64,000 nucleotides of DNA from positions 7,912,275 through 7,976,274 of the forward strand of contig NC_051436.1 of the NCBI RefSeq assembly GCF_001649575.2. The letters are read 5' to 3'. Below, one piece after another: positions 1-15,000 of this stretch. Numbering within the stretch: the first letter of the stretch is position 1; each line of letters starts with the position of its first letter. The DNA comes from Kryptolebias marmoratus. Its lineage: Eukaryota; Chordata; Actinopteri; Cyprinodontiformes; Rivulidae. The notes below the pieces were generated by a model. That model worked only from the letters and a program-made list of their open reading frames with translations, was not told the origin of the DNA and ran no database searches. The position numbers were made by a program, and so were the translations under genes.

Positions 1-50
1 ACACCGAGGACGTTATCCGCTCTCTGGGGCCTCATCTCAGCCTCTCCGCG
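1..50 (+). CDS. usp53: usp53 exon (3' part), catalytic domain
   Basis: Reads [16 protein letters not shown] from base 3 and stops at GCG|GTGAGC, phase 0. This matches the position in USP53 just before the LFYRV block, and it joins in frame to the exon at 1069. The 5' border lies before the window. Confidence 0.8.
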
Positions 51-3000
51 GTGAGCCGTCATCATTTACATTTAATTTAGTCTGCAACTAAATTAAAAAT
101 GGCTTTGTGGGGGAGAGTCTATCAGAACATCAAACTTGATTAAAATCGTCAGTGTATTAGGGGATTTTTTTTTTTTTTCTCTCCCCCATTTACACAACTG
201 TTCCATAAAGCTACTTCCTCTCTTCCTTTCCATCTTAGTGTCAGTTTATTTTGGTTGCAATTGAACATATGTGGGAAATAAAGAGGGGATTTATTTCTCT
301 GTTAAGTCTGTGCTGTTGCGTAAGCAGTTAACGCCCAGCGCCCGCTCGGCCCATGCCAGTGATCAAAAAGCCCCGACTGGCCTCTGTCAACTCGTCAGAA
401 AGCTCCCCCTCTGCCCCCCCCCCCCAATCTTCTTGTGTGTGGGAATGCCTCTGAAGCGAACGTGTGGGCCGAACGCAGTTTATTCCAAGGAAGAATGATG
501 TGTTTGTTGAAATGATCCCTTTCTGCACAATTACACTGACACAAATGCTACAATGTGGCCCAGTTTATTAAACATTTATCCCTCAGCAGCTTGTTTGCAT
601 CAGTTTGCCGTGTAGATGCAGTTTACAAGAAGAAAAAAAATTCATGGTAGTTCAGATCAGGACACAGTCCACACGTTATATAACATTTTAAACCGTGTAT
701 TTGACAGCTCCCTCTAGAGCGCTTCCAAAGTATGCCATCAGGAGAACTTGTCAGACCCTCCCTCACATCAGTCCGACACAAAAGCTATAATTCTTTAGGG
801 AGCCCTTCATGTGACTTTATTGGGCGCTAAAAGGTCTCCTTCACCCCCCGTTTGGTTTGCTTTGAAACCTCACGTTTCAGAATGTAAGAGCGCTTTGGTG
901 TTCGGGAAATATGGCCGAGAGAAACCAGCACTCTTTGCGCTGCTTGTGAAACAACGGCACTTTTCTTGTATTCAGAAGAACTTCCACTTTTCAGTAACTT
1001 CAGCTTGGACGCGGATGAATTATTGCTCCCCGCGAATATTTATTTGTGCCCCCTGTTTGTGGAAACAGCTCTTCTACCGGGTCACAGACGAGCGCGCCAA
1101 AAAGGCCGAGCTGCTGCTCGTGGGGATGATCTGCTACACCAGCCAACACTACTGTGCCTTCGCCTACCACACCAAATCCTCCAAATGGGTCTTCTTTGAC
1201 GACGCAACGGTGAAAGAGGTGAGGTCGTTGGTGTTGAACAGTTAGACACAGAGATTATTTACTGGTTTGATGGGTTTTCTTAAAGAAGTTGTTCCAGGAT
1301 TTGAATGATTTACAAGAAAAATACGAAATCTTGTTTGCAATCATCTTTTTAGAACCAAAACACTAAAGTTCAGGCTGTGCACAGAAAGCCAACAAATGTA
1401 CATTTAAAGGAGTTACATGTTTTCACAATACTAACAACTGCAATGAGTCTATTTTTATATTTCTACTCTGTACGTACCTTATCGTTTTATTTTTTATTGG
1501 TAATCATCACAGTGTCGTAGTTTTCCGACACACAGATGGGACGATTTTTTTTTTTGTACGTTAGTTTTTACCAGCAGGATCTTTTCTGTTTCTTTGATAT
1601 GAAGCAGGCTTTTATGTGTCTTTTTCGTCCTCCGCTCAGAACCAGCAGTGAGAGCCGTGCTTTCCCACCTCGACTGTTATCACTCCGACCGTTTGTCCTT
1701 GATTTTAAGTGGCGCCTCCTCCCAGACACCAAACCTCTCCTCCATGAAAGAGTGGAAACTCTTCCCTCTCCATCTACATTTAAGTTTTTTTTTGCCAAGT
1801 CTAATTACTTTCTAAAAAAAAGAGCACATAACTGGATTGACATGTAGATGTATGTCCAACTCTTTTGGACACATTAGCACCAAAACTGATCAAAGTTTAG
1901 CCTCATGGGTTTCTATTATTTTATGGATCATTTTTCTGGATTTAGAGGTGGCATCACTGAGACTGCTGCACTGCAGTGTTCAAGTATATACAGGTTAGGT
2001 GTCTTTGTGAGAAAATGCCAAAAAAAGGGCTCAAGTAAAGCTCAATTTCTAAACCTTTCCCAGCTGTAGAATCTTGTCTCCTTTCCGTTGGGTTTAATAC
2101 ATTTCTGTGATGTGTGTTCGCCGAGAAGCTCTTTGTCTCACAATTTTCTCGGGGACTGCTGTGGAGCGGCCGGCTGGCTGGCTGGCTCTGCGTCAATCCA
2201 TCACCAGCTTGTGCTGCGTGTGCAAACCCTCCCAGGAGGGACGGAGGAGCTACAGCACTCGGCTTGTGCCAAGTCCCATTCCTGGATCGAAACCGGCCGA
2301 CATTTCTGCGACTCCCTGAAGCCCTGGCTGCTCAGTGCCTGCTGCATTGTGGCTAAGTCACTGCTTATTTAGGGCATAAAAAAAAAACCTGACAACGTGG
2401 TCACCACCGTACCTTTTGGTTGTTAGAGGATTTCTATCATTTTCATGTAATTAACAACAGAACCATCAGATTATACTAAACACAGCAACAATTAGGAGCA
2501 ACAATTTGGCTAAATATATTGGAGAGTTTCTTTTTAGATTCTTCTTTTTAGATTGCCAACAAATTTATCAACATTAAAATAACCATTGGAAATCTTTAAA
2601 ACCAAGCAAAGGGGAAGAATGTGAAAATTCAAATTGCAATTATAAAATAAACAAAACTGTACCTCAATATTGCATAAATTAACTACAGTTGATTTTTAAC
2701 TTTAAGTACACACATTAAGTCATAATTTCCTTAATTAAAATCATCTCGCTGCGTTGACTTTTTTTTGTCTCTTCATCTCATTTGCATTCGTTCCTCTTTA
2801 GCGCTTTTTCCACCTCCATCCTTCCTCCTGGCTCGTTCCTCCTCTTCCTCTGTCATTTGCTTAATTAAGGAGCACGCGAGCATCTGTTCGCCTGCAGTCT
2901 GCCTTTGTGGTGTCTGTGGGGCCAAACAAGCAGCTCACACAGCGCGGCCAATGAGCTTGTGTTGTTTAATCATAAAAAAATATATATATTTTTTTCCTTT

Positions 3001-6000
3001 TGAGGTTTAATTTTTTGACTTTGTGACCGTTTGATAACAATATTAAAGCTTCATTATAGCTTTTAAATGGGGTGTTACAAACCACACACAGAATCCGTCC
3101 CTCTAAACGTACGTCTTTGACTTAGCTTTTCTTGTTTTTATTGCTGCAGATTGGTTCCAGGTGGAAAGATGTGGTCACCAAGTGTATTAAAGGTCACTTC
3201 CAGCCTCTCCTCCTTTTCTACGCCAACCCTGACGGGAGTGCCATCATCACAGAAGATGCCTCAAAGACAAACAGCAGTCATCTCCAACACAAGACCTCCT
3301 TCAACGGAGATGTGCAAAGTAGGACAGAATGTTTTCTTGTTCCTGTGTTATCTTTTATGTTCATCATTTGTTGGAGTGAGAGCCCCCAATAAAGAGTAAC
3401 TCAGAAGTTATGTTGACAGCAGTAAAAATCCGATTATGGTCAGTTATGATGGGTTTTTGTTGCATCCATCTGTGTTAATCACACCTTAATCTTTTTTATC
3501 ACGATGTCCGTCAACCGTAAACTTGTTTTTAAGCCCCTTTCACATTGGACAATGACTCCACTACAACATTAAAAAAAATCATCCAGAATGTGGATGGTCT
3601 TTGCAGGGTCCTATTAAGGCAAATTAACAATGCAGCGGGTTTCTTAATATGTGATGGAGTGTGATAGGCCATGGAGGGTTTTGAGCTGCACAAAACTTCC
3701 ATAGCAAGGTTTGTCATCGTAGTGTATCCATGATGTGGGGTCTGTGTGCACTGGCATTGCTTGGGCATTGATAGTTTAACACAGGAGTTGCCATGTTGGC
3801 CTCATGCTTTCAGTAAGTTATTACCAAGATTATGGCACGGTCATGGAAACAAGCTAGTGCCGATGTAATACTTGTGGCGGTAGATTGGTGTGGTCAGGTA
3901 GCTTGAAGCTGCCATCTTGTGTAATCTGGGAGAGTTTGTGCCAAGGTGGTCGTATAGAGCAGTGGGGTCCAACCCTGGTCCTGGAGGGCCACTATCCTGC
4001 ATGTTTTAGGTGTTTCTCTCCTGTAACATAACTGATTTGAATGCCAGGGATTAACAGGCTTCTGCAGAAGCTGAAGACCTGCTGAAGAGCAGGGAAATAA
4101 CTAAAACATGCAGGATTGTGGCCCTCCAGGACCAGGATTGGACACCACTTGTAAAGAGCATAATAAAGTTACAGGAGGGCATTCAGGAACGTGGAACAAA
4201 GCAGGGAAAAGTTTATTTATCAAGCATGTTGTTGTTCAAAGTGAAAGGGGCCTTAATTAAACACATAACGGAAAGTGTTTTTCCAAAACAATCTTTCTTC
4301 TTGTCAGTTTGAAAAATACCCGCATAAATACTGCACCGTTTCTAAAAATGTTTCATCAACAAAAACTAACAGTAGCTATGCCAGGCCTATATGTGGTGCT
4401 GTAATCCTGCCCACAGAAATACACCAAAACAACGTGTGGCGCATATACAGAAAGCTTCAGTTTATCACTTCTGATACCATTATCATGATATTCAACAATG
4501 ATGCTGCAGTCAAGCTTGTTAATTTCTTTATTTTTACCTTCTGATGGCATTTTACAAAGACATCCACTTAAAATGTAGACATTTAAATTAGAACTTTTGG
4601 CAGGCAGAAACTGGAAATCATATTTGGAAAACCAAGAGGAAAAAAAGAGCAGCTCTTAATCGTAATGTTTTAAAATCATATTGGTTAATTTATTTTTATT
4701 CCAGGCAGTTGTGATAATTTGTTGACAGCAGCTAAACATATCAGCTGGTGGGATTATATATGCCTGGATTTGCACGGTCGGGGAGATTTTTTTATCCCCT
4801 GCGAAGATCCTCCTCCAGCTCTCGGTGCTGGCTGAGCCCCAGCTCCAAACGGTGGCAGCTGCTCAGTGTCCCATCAGAGCTGACGGGACGGCGGGCTAAA
4901 CTAGACGATTGTCTGAAAAAAAACGAGAAAAGATGCGCGAACAGCTTAGAATCTGAGTTTTGATCAAAGTCAAAGGTGACGTTTGTGTGTGGGCGTTTAC
5001 CATTTTGTGGTTTTAGTTGTTTTTCTTTGTGAAGGGGAAAAAAAAAGGAGGACCTGAACATTTTATTTTTATTTTTTTAAACTTCTTCTGCAGACTCGGA
5101 GCCTCACGTTTCATTACAGAAGAAGCTGGAGCTAACCAAAGAGAATCTGAAGGCTGTGCTGGGCCACGATTTTCACAAACAGAAAACTTCAACTCTCACC
5201 AAGAGCAGTGCTCAGACCAGCGGCGGACGGGGACAGGGTAAAAAACATCTACTTTTATAATTATGAAGCTATAGCTGAAAAGCTGGACGAAAGATTCAGA
5301 AAACTAGTCCCCACTGCAAATTAGAGACTTAAGAAAAAAAAAAAGGTGTGAAGCATTGCAAAAGGGCTTCATTTATAAAGATTTTGTGCTCAAAGACCAC
5401 CACAGATCTGGCATCATGACCAGAGAAAGTGATAATGGACGTCTTTGACGATGTTAGGGACACAGAAGAAGAGACCCTCGTTGAGGACAAAGGTCACACT
5501 GGACTGCCAGGTCTTCACATAGAAGCAGGGGGAGAAATCTTTTCAGTGGTTAAATTGGCTTTTCTTTGATTTTTTTTATTGCACTTTTTGGTTTTTATTA
5601 TCTGGCGTTGTGAAGATGGGAACGTCCTTGAACCGTTTTCCTGTTTCTCTGCTGTTGGAATGTGGTTGGAAGCAGAGGAAATGAAATGTCAGCTGTTGCT
5701 CACAGGTACCATGAGCTGCAAAGTCAAATTTGAAGTCAGATCATATTAGACTTTCTGCTTTTATGAAGGGGAAGAAGGAGTACATATATAGCCCAGAAAA
5801 CCTAAAGGACTTTCTGCTTCGTCACGTTCCCTTTTGCTTCGTCTTGTCGAAGCCAACAAAACCACAGTGTGAGCTTGTTTTCCAGTGCCATGACTAATTA
5901 TTGAGTTTCTAAGTGAGTGTCTGCCAGAGATGGGCACAGCAGCTTCTGCAGAGCCACGTTTCCTCCCTCCTACGTGTTCTCCCTTTTTATGTAGCAGAAA

Positions 6001-9000
6001 ATCCAACGTATATATATCATTTCCACGATGTGTTAAGTGTATTTGTCTGCTCAGATCCTCGGGGTGTTGGAGGTCTGGAGGCAGAAAACTGTGACAAAAC
6101 AGATGACTATGTAAACTGGGATTAAATGAAATTATTGATATCTGCAATGGTGCAGATCATGTCTTTTAAAGGGTGTAACAATGTACCAAATACCCAATTT
6201 ATCTTTTCTTTTTTTTTCTAAAGCGAAAACTGTCACCAACGATCCCAAAAGCCACGTCCGAGAGTTGTCCAGAGAAGTCGCCCACCGAGCGGGAGAACTG
6301 CGAGGCATGCATCCAAGCAGAAGAGAGGCTGATCGGAGCGGTCACCGGAGGATGGAGCCGCGTCACAGAGGTGAGTTCTCCTGCTGAGGGTGGATCCGCA
6401 GATGCAGGTTTACCCACACACAAGCAATGACAGGCGTATGGATCCTAAAATCCATCCCTCCACTTGCTCTGAGCCCCTTACGTAACCTTCAGTTTTGGAG
6501 CTGAATGTGTCAAAAAGGGGATTAAGCTCTGACGTCTGTTAGATTCGGCCTTCATCCTCTCTCCCCTTCCCTCCCTGTCATCCATATGACCGTTGACAAA
6601 TAAATTTACTAAAACATGAAGACAATAAATCAAAGACAGATTAATTTTTTTAAGGTATGAGTAAACAGTGACAGTCATTTAAAAAATGCAGCACAACACA
6701 TTTTTATAAGGATTGATTGATTGATTTTCTCCTTTGATACATGATTGGTTTTTATTTAAATATTCATGTAGAGATTAAAGGTTTGCAACAAACATCAGAC
6801 CCAACATGCCCTCAGCAGGAAGGTGGTGCCATTGAATGGCGTCGCTAGAAGTGACACTACCGTTAATTCTGATCATTTAAAATTTATCCTAACACAGCTC
6901 ACGGCCAAGCTATCACTGTATAAGAAAGTTTCTTAAGGATGGAGCACTGAACAAACGTTTTGTTTATTTACATTTATTCAATCAACTTCGGGATAAAGGT
7001 GAACCGATCTTTTTTTAGTTTTAGATTCAATTTTTTTTTCTTTTACTTATTAAATAGGAGGCACATCGTCAGTGCAATACACAAAGGCACATATCTATGA
7101 GTGTTTACACAGAAATATCCCCTGCTCAGATGTTTATCCCTGAGCTGGCTTCCCTCTGTGAACAAGGTGCAGAAGGAAATCAACTGATGGTCGCTGCAAT
7201 TTACACCTTCCTGTCATCTGCAGACATAAACGCCACCAACTCTGTGGTTGTTGTGCCCTTCCTTCACTTTCTGCACTTCCTGCTGTGTCCTTTAGCACAG
7301 CCTTTTCTCTTGCTGTCGAGGTTTCAGTGCGGGTCAGATTACCATGAGGGCGAGATTATTTAGACCACCTTCTTTCTGGCATGAGGTGTAAATGAAACGA
7401 TGTGGCAGCCAGGTGAAATTCAGTGAAATGTTTTGTGAGCTGTTAAATTGATGTAGATCATGTTTTTAAAATTAAAAATGTGTTCAAACTGTCAATTAAA
7501 GTCCCTTTTTCAAATTGTTTTTCTTTTAGATCCAGGTCAGGACAGGACCTATTCCCGCTCTGCTTCTCCTCCAGAGAACGGCTTCAAGCAGCACGTGGAG
7601 ACCAGACTGTACAGCAGCCAAGGGAAAGGTCCTATCAAGGTCGAGAGGGTACCACACCTCAGCAGTCGGCCCGCCCACGAGGCGTCTCGCTCCCACCTGA
7701 GGCCCGGGCCCACGGGACACAGGAACAGGAGTAACCACCACGGCTGGAGACTGGACCACCACCATTCCAACGGATACGACACCGACAGCAGCCAGGAGTC
7801 CAGGGATCAAAACGGAGGCAACAGCCGCAGCAGGCCCAATCACCCGTGGAGGCCCATGCGGGAGGCGCTGAATGTCGACAGCGTTTTGCGCAGCACTGAC
7901 GGCGCAAATTCGGCGAGAGGCGAGCAGCTGAACCACAGCCCTCGGAGGAGACCCAACAACCAGTCACCGACGCTGGAGCAAGACAGAGATTTCCCGTGGG
8001 GGGGCCGGGAAGAACGCAAACTCAAGAGCCTGATGACCATCTACGAAGACGAGCAGAAGCAGGAAACCAGGGGCAGCCGAAACTCGCTGAACTCGGACTG
8101 CAAGGACCGATCCAAGGGCTCGGCAACTCTGAAAGTGCGCAACGACAACTGGAAGATCCAGAGAACTGAGTCTGGGTACGAAAGCAGCGACAGACTGAGC
8201 AACGGCTCCGCAAATCTGGACTCTCCTGTTGTCGAGGGCCTTTCCTCCAAAGACCTCCGGCCCATCCCCGAGCTGCGTCCGATCAGGTAAAATCAAACTT
8301 TGTGCCTCAAAAACTCAGCTGAAAGTAAAAATAATTGACACCATTTGATGGCAGGCTTAGAAAAATCAGCCCCATACCCTACTAATTTTAAAAGCCTGAC
8401 TCCTAAGGTTCTATTTTTAAATAATTCAGCAACCCAAACAAACAGGTCTAAGAATACCGAGACCCATTTAACATAAACGCACACAAGGCAGATACCCGAA
8501 TCTTATTACGCTGGGCTGTCATTCGTTGGCTTTATTGTACAGGACTTGTTTGGAGATAATGATCCGAACGAGCTGACAACTCCTGTGCTCAGCAGAGAGA
8601 GCAGCAGATCGCTGACTCCCCAAACCACAAACGCATTATCCAAGTCTGTCTATTGACAGTATTTTTATAAAAGTGCCTCTGCAGGTACTCGCTCACCCTT
8701 TTAAACACATGATTGGGAGAGTTTCTGACTGGCTGAAGGCCTGACAGTTACTAAAAATGACTAAAAAAAGACTTTGCAGGAGATAAGAAACATAGCTACC
8801 AAACAACTGATGTTTTTTTTTATTTACCGGAAAAGATAAAACAAAAAATTAAAACAGGATGTTTTGCTTTAACCTACACGTTTGCTCCTTACTTAAATTT
8901 ATATCAGACTACACAAGTGCAGATAAATCATGATATATTTCGTATTCGAACTCCTTGAAGTTTAATTTCTCCACTTTCTGCTTTGATTACTTCTATTTTT

Positions 9001-12000
9001 TATTTATATTTTTGGTCGATTGTAGAAAAAGAAGTTACGGCGTTCCACTTTAGATGACTATTGCAATTTATTTTATATTTCAGGGATCAGGTTCCTCAGA
9101 GGGGGAGTGACGATTTGAGGGCTGATATCTTGTACTCTGCATTTTCTACTCGTAAGTATTTATTTTGGTTTATTTGACAGGGAGAGTGCAAATATGTGAA
9201 CACAGTTGCAGTGACATCCACCTAAATGCCGTTTTTCATCTGCAGTTCTTAGTCAGGTGTTACAGACACCGAAACTATATTTCAGTATGTTATATACATC
9301 GTTGCAGCTCAGTAAATGGTAAATAAAACCGAGAGGCATGAAATTATACCTTTTTATAAAATGGTAAAAACACAAATAATGAAGCCCATAAATAAAAAAA
9401 GAAGAATTATTTCATAAGGCATAATAAAACAGAATAGATAAAATCAAAAAGCCTCAATCTTTATAATGTCAGATAAAACATTTCAAATGAAACAAACCTT
9501 TTTCTAATCAGTACAGTATACATACTGATAAAGAACTGAAGAATATATTCCAAGATAAAAGGACATAAAAGTTGCAATTAGTAAAAAGGGTTTGTCACTT
9601 TGTTCTAACAACACGTAAGATAAAATGGTGATTAATGGTAGCAGATGGGAAGATATGATGAGGCTGCAGACAACAAACAGGGTTTTATCTCTAAAGAGGT
9701 TCCAGAGAACCGGTTTGGTTTGGTTTGGTTTTACAGCCAGACAGCCAACTCAGATCCACGCCATTACGTCACATTAAACGTCTCTGTATGAAAGCGATCC
9801 ACCATCCCTCTGTTGTATTTTAAATTATTTTGTTTTTAGAATATCACAGAGCAGAGACAGTTCGTCTCCACAAACCACAATGTTTGTGCCTTTGCTCCTG
9901 CAAACAAACTTGTGTTATCACATTATCAGCAGTTATTACATTTTCAAAGTTTTTTTTCTTTTCTTTTCTTCAATGTTACGCTAACAATGTAATAACTTTA
10001 ATTCATTATAAGCAAAATGGTCAACCATATTACGTTACTGGCCATTATTACATTATTTGCTGCTACATTAGACAAGCATTTACGTCTTCGTGTGTTTCGA
10101 GCTGACCAGTGTTTTATATATATATTTTTTTAAATATTCGACAGCGACACATGCTGTAGATGGAAGAGTCGGTCTTCCTGAAGGCCTCGGCTCTGACACT
10201 GAGGAGAACGTATCTCCCCGGCAGACTAACTTTGTGTTATTAGGACCTGCAGGGTTAAGATAGCACTGAGCAGTTCCTTTGATTTATTGTTCCGTCAGCG
10301 GCGTTAAGGTCACCGCCTGACTGAGAGGAGGATACTGCGTGGAAGTGAGTGTGCTTCGAGTCCTCGCTGGCTGGTCTTAACCCCTTTCTTTCATGCGTGG
10401 ACTGTATCTTCCGCTTCACGCAGCTGATTGGGGCTTTTGCATCTTTTTGTTGAATGGTTGCATTTCAGCAGGAAGTGCTATAACACTTTTAAATCCATTA
10501 GGGGGAAAAAAAAAGATGCTGCTGTTAACTAAAACAAAACTAATAAACATTGAGCGCACCATGAGTCATGCTGTGAAGGTGCAATAATGTTTATTTTATC
10601 TCTTTGGATAAAGGCGGATAAAATGTCACGCATGCCTTCACATTTACTTTGCTGGCATCACAAGGGGAAAAAAAAAGGTTAAAATAACAAATACCTTGAG
10701 AAAAATATCTCATTAAAGTTCTCAACTAAATGAATCCTGATTGTGAGAGCCGGCGAAGGAGTGAGCGTGTGATCTCCCCCCAGCTGTGCCCTGCCAGGCA
10801 GAAAATGCCATGTCAGAACATAGTATTCAAACAGGATTCAAATAAAACGGCATTTTATGGCGCTGCGTTTCTCTCCAGCCTTTGTTTTTATTGTGAGTTA
10901 AATATAGATTTAGCACAAGTGCAGCGAGTTTGGGAGAACAAGCGGTGCTGGTTCTGTTGCTGCTCCGAGTTTCAGCCCACTGAGGGTGATTCATGTGAAA
11001 TAATCCTATTCTCTCTTTGCTGATGTGTTTGTTGTTACAGCTGCAGTGTGTTTCTTTTTTCATTTGGGAACTGCCCATGAAGGGAAACTAGACGTTATGT
11101 AATTACGTACACCTGTCTGAGACAAAGATAATAGGTAATAAATATACCAAATTTAATACTCAGTAAGCTCAGATTTGCTCACTTGCACCCCTTAGTGGTT
11201 TCAAGGAGTACTCTGTGTCCTTTTATAATTATTTTTGGCTTTTATTTATACAAAACTGTGTCCGACAACCTGAAGGATATCATTTGTAGATTTCCAGTTA
11301 CAAAGAAAGAATGCTTTGGCACTTTTTTTGTCCTTCCCCCAAAAAAATGTTTTGGAGAAAACAAATATTGATTTAATGTAAACATTTTAATTTATTCACA
11401 ATACAGTTCTGTTTTTATTGCCCATTTTTCTAAGCGTCTAGTAAAAAAATAAAAATAATGAAAAAGAAAAGTTCTCAGGAAGAATTGGACAAAGTTTAAC
11501 TTGGCAGTCCAGAGCTTTTTTTTATGTAAAATTCAGAAAATGGAATTGGACAAAAATTAAATTGGCAGTTTAGAGCTTTAGAAAAATAAAATCAGAAATC
11601 CAAGTCAGACAAAGTCAAAATTGGCAATCCAAAGCTTTACAGAAGTCAATAATTGGAATCAGGCAAACATGAAATACGCAGGTCAGAACTCCACAAAAAC
11701 ATCTGAAATTGGTATTAGTCTAGAAATCTGCAGTCAGTGCATCTCTGGATATTTTAAGTTGGTTACATTGAAAATAACTTAAACCTGTAGTTGAACATGA
11801 ACCTGTTTTAAAAAAAACCTTTTGCATACTCCGAGGCTCGTTCTCCACCAGATCCTTTCAGATTTGTCTGGGAATGTTTGCAAACCGTATTAACAAGCTG
11901 TAGTAAATGTGTGTCCAGAGTCACCGTGGCTGGAGTTCACCGGAACGGAGCAGCATTTTAGAGCACATTCCAGTGGTTCGTTAAAGCCCAAAATGCCTTC

Positions 12001-15000
12001 TGGTTGCACATTAACGTTGGAGAGGAGTTATTTGTCTACATGTGTACCCTCAGAAATGTCTTTATTTTGTTATGATTTCCAAAATCTTTTCAACAATAAT
12101 AATCTCAGGACACAAAGAAACCGACTTCAGCTGTAAAATAACAGGTCAGTTTGGATCAGATAAACAGACTAAATGTCATTTAAATACGTTTGACGCAGAA
12201 ATTTAAAAAAGGACATTTATTATAAGTGTTGCATTGTAGAGTTGAGTTATTTTCCTGCGGTTCGTTGAGCTCCATAAATGACTTTCGGGGTGTTTTTAAT
12301 TCTCCCTGTTGGCGCCACTCAACAAGCCGGCGACTGACGTGATAATCATCAAGTGTTGATGCCACAGGACCTGTTAACACTCCTCACTCACTGTTTGCAT
12401 GCCATGACCATATCAAGACACACAAAGACAAAAGCTGTTTCCAACAACAACAAAATATAAAACTTTTTATTTTAAAAAACTTCTGGACATAAATTAAGGT
12501 TTTAATTCATTACAAACTCGTCAGTTCTCTGCTGAAGATGAAAATTAGTCCTCATCTAGCCCAAGTGATCAGCAAGAATTTAAATTAAAATACAGTTTAG
12601 AAAACTGCACAGCGAGAGTTTAGTTATCTTTTTGTTGGAATAATTTAAATTAAGTCGTGAGATTTTTCATTAAATGTATTTGAATACTTTTGTTCAGAAA
12701 AAGGCCTTTCTAACCAGTTCCTTTCTGCTTTGTTAAAAAGGACCCAGGGGCTGTAATTCTAAATCAGAACTTCTAACTTATTTAGTTTTTAAGGGAAAAA
12801 AAATCTATATATACATCAACTACACGTTTTAAATTTTAAAATTAATTTCATATTTTCCAGATAATGTGACCGATTTAGCTAATACCTCTAACTGCGGTTT
12901 AAATAATACACTAACTGCTCAACAGATACAGCTTAATTCATTAGATTACAGAACATGGGGCTCTCAGTTCAAGTACAGCAGATTTAATGTAATGTTTTAT
13001 TGATGCGAGGGTTTTTAAAAAATATATACAGAGAAGGAAGAATAAGAAAACACGTGAATGTGTCGACAGTCACTTCAAAATCCATGGCAGAAATTTCCTG
13101 AACACAAATTTGAAAATGCTTATAGATTATTGATATTTAAAGGATCCCAGTTAAAACCTAATTTAATCACAAGTATTGAGATTAAATTTAAAAATTCAGT
13201 TTCAGCTAAAACAGCCGAAAGCCAGCAAACAGTTTTAAATGATATATTAAAATTTTTTCATAACAAATGTGGAAGATCTAAACAAAAATATAGAATAAAC
13301 ACCAGCTAAACTTGGCTAGCTCTAAGTACGCTCAGTATTTTCTGTCACTCTTCTCTTTGTAAAGTAATGTTGGTAATCTCCCAGTTAATTAGCCTGGTTT
13401 TTGTCATCTGTAGCTAGCCTGCAGTCAGTTGTTTACGTCACCGATAGGCACAGTAATTCTTGCAGCTTGTTGACGAGGGTTGATGCATCCTTGGTAGCCA
13501 AGCCATGTTATCTGTAAACCTTTTCAAACAGCTGACGTTGTCTTTGTAAATGAGAGGAAAAGTTTAGGGGAAATTTCCCTCCGTCATCTTACACAGCTGA
13601 CTGACAGCTCGCAGCAACAACTAGGGAAAGGCGAGTAGCACTCGTGCCTAAATACGACTGGAAAAAACCTTGTACTGTCTCTGACGAGTCATTAAAATGA
13701 AATAAAATTATATTAATGTTATGACAGAAAAACATCAGTAGTTTAGAAACTATGACTTTTTTTTTAACACTCCAAACCAGAAACCAGCCTGATTCAAACC
13801 TTGAACTGGTGAACTGACTAACTCATTATTTTGTCCAAAATAATTTCATTCAAAGTATTTCTATCGTCCTCAGACAGTGTTGTACACCAGCATCATTATT
13901 GCCGTAGCTCGTTATCATCCAGCTGTTTACTCCCGGTGATACTGCGTGTGATCGTAAAGACCCGGGGATTTTCCGCAAACCAACATCTCTCTTTGTGAGA
14001 ATCATATTGTCACAGCTGCTTGCCAACGCTGCAGATCAACAGCATCAGATTGTAAATGCCCACATGGACTTAGTGGCTTAAAAATGCAATAGTGTTGTAG
14101 AGGGAATCTGAAGTCTTCGGTTTGACCCTGGTGTAATTGCATGCCAGCACAAAGGATTTGGCCACTAATGCTTTGAGAGGAGAGCGGAGGAAAAACTAAA
14201 AGTATGCTGACACATCACAGATGGTCCCCAGCCACTCTCTCCTGCTCGTCCTGTTAGTCAGCTGTTGTCTGTCTTAGGTCTTGTAAATCACACCCCACTA
14301 TGCTAACTTGGCAGAGCTCCACCCCAGCCTCTGCCCGCGAGCCTGTTTCTAAATTTGTTTATGTGCTGACCTAAAAGGTGGAAGCATAATTCAGATAAAT
14401 CTCATTTGGGCACGATGGACCATAAGGCTTTGATTAAGGCCTTTTTTTTTTTTCCTCCACTGGTATTCTGTTTTTTCTTTAGTCTCCAAACAAAGCTACT
14501 GAATCAGTTTGAGTTCATTCTTATTGTTTTATAAGTTTTAAGCTAATGAGGCCTGGATATGAACCCATGTTCCCTCTGAGGGGCCATGTACTCTGGTTGG
14601 ATCAGACAGTCAGAGTGGTACACAGGAGGCCTGAGGGCGCTCTGCCAGACTGGCTGCTTCGATACTTCCTCTCCCTCATCATGACCCCTGTTAGATAACA
14701 TGGTGGAGAGACACAGAAAAAAAGTACCTTCACTGAATGAATAAATGAACGATTCTTTACTTATTCAAATATAAATAAAGGTTGCTTTACAATGTCAAAA
14801 GCAGAATAAGCTTATTTATCCTGCATCAGTTACAAAAATATCACAGAAAATCTCATTACGTAATTTCATAATGTTAAAGACCAACCATATACTAATCAGT
14901 TTACATTATAACCCATAATCAACTTAGATTTAAAATCTTTTTTTGAAATCTTCACTTCGTCACAATCCACCATCCTGAGTGGCACAGGAAGAAACTTCAG

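Noticed and set aside
811..1068. Open frame continuing upstream of the His-box exon
   Set aside because: It has no USP similarity, and the exon at 1-50 supplies the expected preceding residues in frame across a GT-AG intron.
7526..8296. Several long minus-strand open frames
   Set aside because: They are antisense shadows of the high-GC usp53 exon.
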